Assembly: GCA_018136815.1 (NCBI GenBank)
Contig: CM030938.1
Coordinates: 1,958,202 to 2,022,201, forward strand
Length of the DNA stretch: 64,000 nt
Direction of reading: 5' to 3'
DNA from: Isochrysis galbana
Lineage: Eukaryota; Haptophyta; Isochrysidales; Isochrysidaceae
Position numbers and translations under genes: made by a program. The number at the start of each line of letters is the position of its first letter. Within the stretch, counting starts at the first letter, position 1. The notes under the pieces are model-generated. The model was not told the origin of the DNA and did not search any database. It saw only the letters and a list, made by a program, of their open reading frames with translations. This document shows positions 61,291 through 64,000 of this stretch, one piece after another.

Positions 61291-62159
61291 TTGTATTCCT
61301 GCCCATCTGAAGGCTGTAGGCATGAATATTCGTGTAAGGTACGCGCTCACAATTACAATTGAACAGTTCCCCGTGTTGCCACTGACGCACAAGACACACA
61401 GATTCGGATTCCCCATGGTCTCAAGTCCAGGTTTGCAGATTTTGGTCTCGAAATTTGCGATTCGAATTTTGTTTTTTGCTGTTACTATAATTGTTGGCTC
61501 GTTTAAGGTAATAAACCGGCATGACTTCGACTTCTCGTTCTGCAGTCGCTCTGCGAGACTCTCTCTCTCTCTCTCTCCGTCCGCCTCTCCTCGGCCGACG
61601 GCAGGAAGTTTCGTCCAAAACATTCTCCGGTCCTAAGATATCTCGTGGGGGGTCTCTGCTCCGCGCTCCGCGAGGGAAAGGAAGTGATCTCGCTCCGAGA
61701 TTGGCCTCGCGCCCTCCCACGCTGCCCCGCCGTGCCCTCGGTCCCCCCCCCCCCCCGCGGCAGGTTCTTTCCCTCGGCGTGCCGTCCGTCGCCTCCGGCC
61801 CTCTTACTTACCTTCTCTTGATGTCATCAAATGTTCCATGACCGTCTGTTGTCTTCTCTCATCTATCGGTCATATCTCCCCAACGAGATCTGCCCTCGTT
61901 GTGTCGGCCTCCCCTCTGTCGCATGTCTGCGCGTTGCTGAGTTGCCCTGGTGCCGACGCCTGGCCGTCCGTCCAGGTGTGGTTAGTTTTCGCCCCGTTTG
62001 GGTTAGTTCGTGTGACTCGGTGTCCTCGAGCTTTTTGTAGCAACTTCGGCGAGGCCCACCGTGTTCCCAAGCGAGTCCCCCCGAGTTCCCGAGTCTATAC
62101 TTCGAGTCAACGAGTCAATACAAGTCAAGCACGCGCCTGAGCCACCCCCAGTCGCCTGC
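61291..62159 (+). mobile_element. H-type LINE 5'UTR copy without ORF
   Basis: Near-identical to 8767-9624, the region upstream of the H ORF. Homology ends at CCCCAGTCGCCTGCC, 80 bp before the H start codon, after which the sequences are unrelated. Only the 5' end of the element is present. Confidence 0.8.
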
Positions 62160-62735
62160 CCGAGTGCGGTGGCATGAAACGCCGGTGAGACCGCCGACCG
62201 GTGTACCCGGACCATTTAGTCCGAACACCATCGACAAGGGGGGGCTGACCACCGCCGTGCTCTCGCTGGAGCGCGGCGAAGGTCGGCCTGTTAGGCGGGT
62301 CGGTCGCCATCGCTCTGCCTCGGATTCGGATTAGAGCGGGGAGAGGGACGAGGGGAAATCTTCCCCCGGTCCGACGATAAAAAAAGTGGGCCTCCGGATC
62401 AACAAGAGTTTTTTTTCCAACCCACTCTCCCCCACCTCTACCTTATTGCTGAGGAGATTGAAATGTGCGATGCGGGCGAGGAGTGAGGAGTATGCATAGA
62501 GAGATAGAGAGGGGGCACAGTGTTACGTGTTACGTGCGCGTGCTTAGGTACGTGGTAGCAATGAGCAATGAGCAATCGAGCAATCAATCAACAATCAATA
62601 CTAGACTAGTACTAGAATGAGAATGAATGCAATAATGCCCATGTGTTCATGTTCATGTGACCAAGATCCCAACTTGTCCTGGCGCGCGCGATTGCGCGCG
62701 CGGCATGTGGCCGTTGTCCGTGGCAATACTTGCCT
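62160..62735. other. Intergenic DNA, no gene recognised
   Basis: A plus frame to 62334 (ETPVRPPTGVPGPFSPNTID) could be the end of a lost coding sequence, but no family was recognised. Confidence 0.35.
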
Positions 62736-62740
62736 GACCG

Positions 62741-62890
62741 CGGTATTCATATGGTGTTCACGAGGTGTTCATATGGTGGTTCACGAGGTGTTCACGCTAA
62801 GGTTGGCAACAGTTGGCAGATCGGGTGTTCATATGACTTGTTCACTTGGCAGATCTGGTGTTCACGCAAAGCATATGAACACCAGTTGAA
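62741..62890. repeat. Cluster of GGTGTTCAyRTG motifs
   Basis: About seven copies of GTGTTCATATG or GTGTTCACG, plus an inverted CATATGAACACC, in 150 bp, with GGCAGATC between some of them. It may be a degenerate minisatellite. Confidence 0.6.
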
Positions 62891-62914
62891 CGTTCTCGCA
62901 CAACCCCTGCACTA

Positions 62915-63050
62915 GGGGCTTGGGTGATGAGTGCTCTCAGCCCATGCCAGAAGGCAGGGCGTGAGGGTGACTGATAGGCCCCCGAAAGGGAAGTAGGTGC
63001 CCGGTGAGGGGGGCGCAGAGCGCCCCCATTGACCCCTAGGATAACAATAG
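62915..63050 (+). repeat. R2 terminal fragment with hairpin
   Basis: GGCTTGGGTGATGAGTGC, CCCATGCCAGAAGGCAGG and the hairpin GGGGGGCGCAGAGCGCCCCC (63008-63027), then ATTGACCCCTAGGATAA. These match the right ends of R2 copies a and b. Confidence 0.65.
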
Positions 63051-63301
63051 GTTGAATCTTGGCCAATATAGGGAGGGGGGGGGTTGAGAGGCTTCGGCGC
63101 GCCACACCATCGAGGCATCCGGTCTCACGTTCAAGCACTATATACATCATATTGACTGCAACGGCGCATGCGCATGTGAACTCGAGATGGAACTTGGGTG
63201 AAAGCTCCTTGGAAAGCTCCTCAATGCGCAAACCTCGAATTTTCCATGGCATGCACGTTAGGACGATCACAGCCGTATGCCGATCGAGATGCCGATCGAC
63301 A

Positions 63302-64000
63302 TCAGCTCGCCTCCTCAAATTGAGCAATGGCCTTATCTAGCGCCGCCACCTCGCCCACCATCGCTTGCACCTTGAGGTGATCTTCCTCCTGAGGATTGCG
63401 GGCGGGGAAGGCAGACGCTCAGTGTCGGAGTTTCAACACGGCTGCCATTGAGAATCAATGATGCTAAGTGTAGATCTTGTCAAATAGGAAAGCAGGGCTT
63501 GAAGGCTTCAGACTGGTGCCAGCGCAGTTTATCGCCATCGCTGAAGCGCTCGGTCGGTAATTCCAAAAGAGCTAGTCATCACAAGCCGTGCAAGTATAAG
63601 TATAATGGGATGTGGCGAGTGCGGTTCCGCATGACATGGCATGCACGCGGCGAGCGGCAACGTAGGCAGACTGTACAAAGGCGTTTGGCGGCGAGCGGTA
63701 ACTGGAAGCCCTGGGAAGGAGCGTGCCTGCTGCTGAGCCTTGCACTTTGTCGAATACTCGGGCAGTGACATCTTGCCCTTCAGCTTGTCAAGCCTTCCGA
63801 CGACAGCGCCTCGCTCCTTCTGCAATCGTGCGACCTCGCGCGAGAAGTCGATGATCCCCTTGAGCATAACATGAACCTCGAGCGATGCATCGATGATCTC
63901 TGTGGCGCACCCTCGTGGCGCCTCGCAGTCGCCCTGCACCAGGTGGATCGCAGCGGGAGGCGGGGACGAGGACGAGCGTGCAAGAACGGAGAGCGTGTCC
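63302..64000 (-). CDS. Valyl-tRNA synthetase, C-terminal exons (partial at window edge)
   Basis: Exon 64000..63746 reads DTLSVLARSSSSPPPAAIHL, then LEVHVMLKGIIDFSREVARL and QKERGAVVGRLDKLKGKMSL, ending PEYSTK at a GT donor (63745-63744). This is the C-terminal coiled-coil arm of ValRS that contacts tRNA. The last exon, 63388..63302, begins after CCTCAG and reads EEDHLKVQAMVGEVAALDKA, ending FEEAS and a stop. The phases of the two exons do not match directly, so a small exon or an alternative site between 63745 and 63389 is still missing. The catalytic part lies outside the window to the right. It is the housekeeping enzyme that charges tRNA-Val. Confidence 0.8.

Noticed and set aside
1-64000. 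CRISPR arrays, bacterial operons or ribosome-binding sites
   Set aside because: Spliceosomal introns, a eukaryotic tRNA and flagellar genes show nuclear eukaryotic DNA. The tandem repeats lack regular repeat-spacer structure.

Overview
This window is nuclear DNA from a eukaryote, most likely a flagellated photosynthetic protist (haptophyte- or stramenopile-like alga). The reasons are: several genes with short GT-AG introns (69-171 bp), a radial spoke protein 3 gene (motile 9+2 flagellum), a cyanobacterial/plastid-type DUF1824 domain, a selenocysteine-encoding peroxiredoxin, a eukaryotic tRNA-Phe, and abundant non-LTR, DIRS and hAT transposons. The species cannot be named from the sequence. 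Base composition is GC-rich by eye, with many G-runs and GA/CT microsatellites.

Layout. 0-6.2 kb: repeat R2, then two divergent genes, a DUF1824/2OG-oxygenase fusion (minus) and a second 2OG oxygenase (plus). 6.9-15.4 kb: R1-type repeats (one with a perfect 16-bp target-site duplication) and a three-layer stack of LINE retrotransposons (H, with E1 and E2 inserted into it), each insertion with a clear target-site duplication. 15.9-20.6 kb: a third 2OG-oxygenase-like gene and a LisH/CTLH/WD40 gene, both minus. 21-25 kb: tandem repeats, a hAT transposase C-terminal remnant and retroelement 5'-end fragments. 25-29.6 kb: an unknown 633-aa protein and, divergently, a saccharopine-dehydrogenase-like reductase fused to a 3-hydroxyacyl-CoA dehydratase-like membrane domain. 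30.2-33.2 kb: an internally deleted DIRS-like retroelement. 33.2-37.3 kb: a HAD hydrolase and RSP3. 40.8-44.4 kb: a two-exon kinesin-like protein with a degenerate motor, long coiled coil and a SAP-like motif. 44.7-45.7 kb: a TIR element carrying a minisatellite.

45.8-51.7 kb, minus strand: a peroxiredoxin with an in-frame TGA at the peroxidatic cysteine position and a SECIS-like hairpin 120 nt after its stop; the first exon of a TPM-domain protein; and a three-exon thioredoxin with a mitochondrial-type leader. Peroxiredoxin and thioredoxin are natural redox partners and lie about 4.5 kb apart. 53.3-55.3 kb: a hAT/DUF659 transposase that has lost its C-terminus. 55.6-61.3 kb: an inverted repeat with arms of about 1.36 kb, each arm carrying the same tRNA-Phe(GAA), with a spacer that holds an R1 copy interrupted by a 917-bp non-autonomous hAT element. 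Right edge: the 3' exons of a valyl-tRNA synthetase gene.

Intron boundaries were assigned by hand from GT/AG sites, frame and family conservation. No database search or folding program was run.
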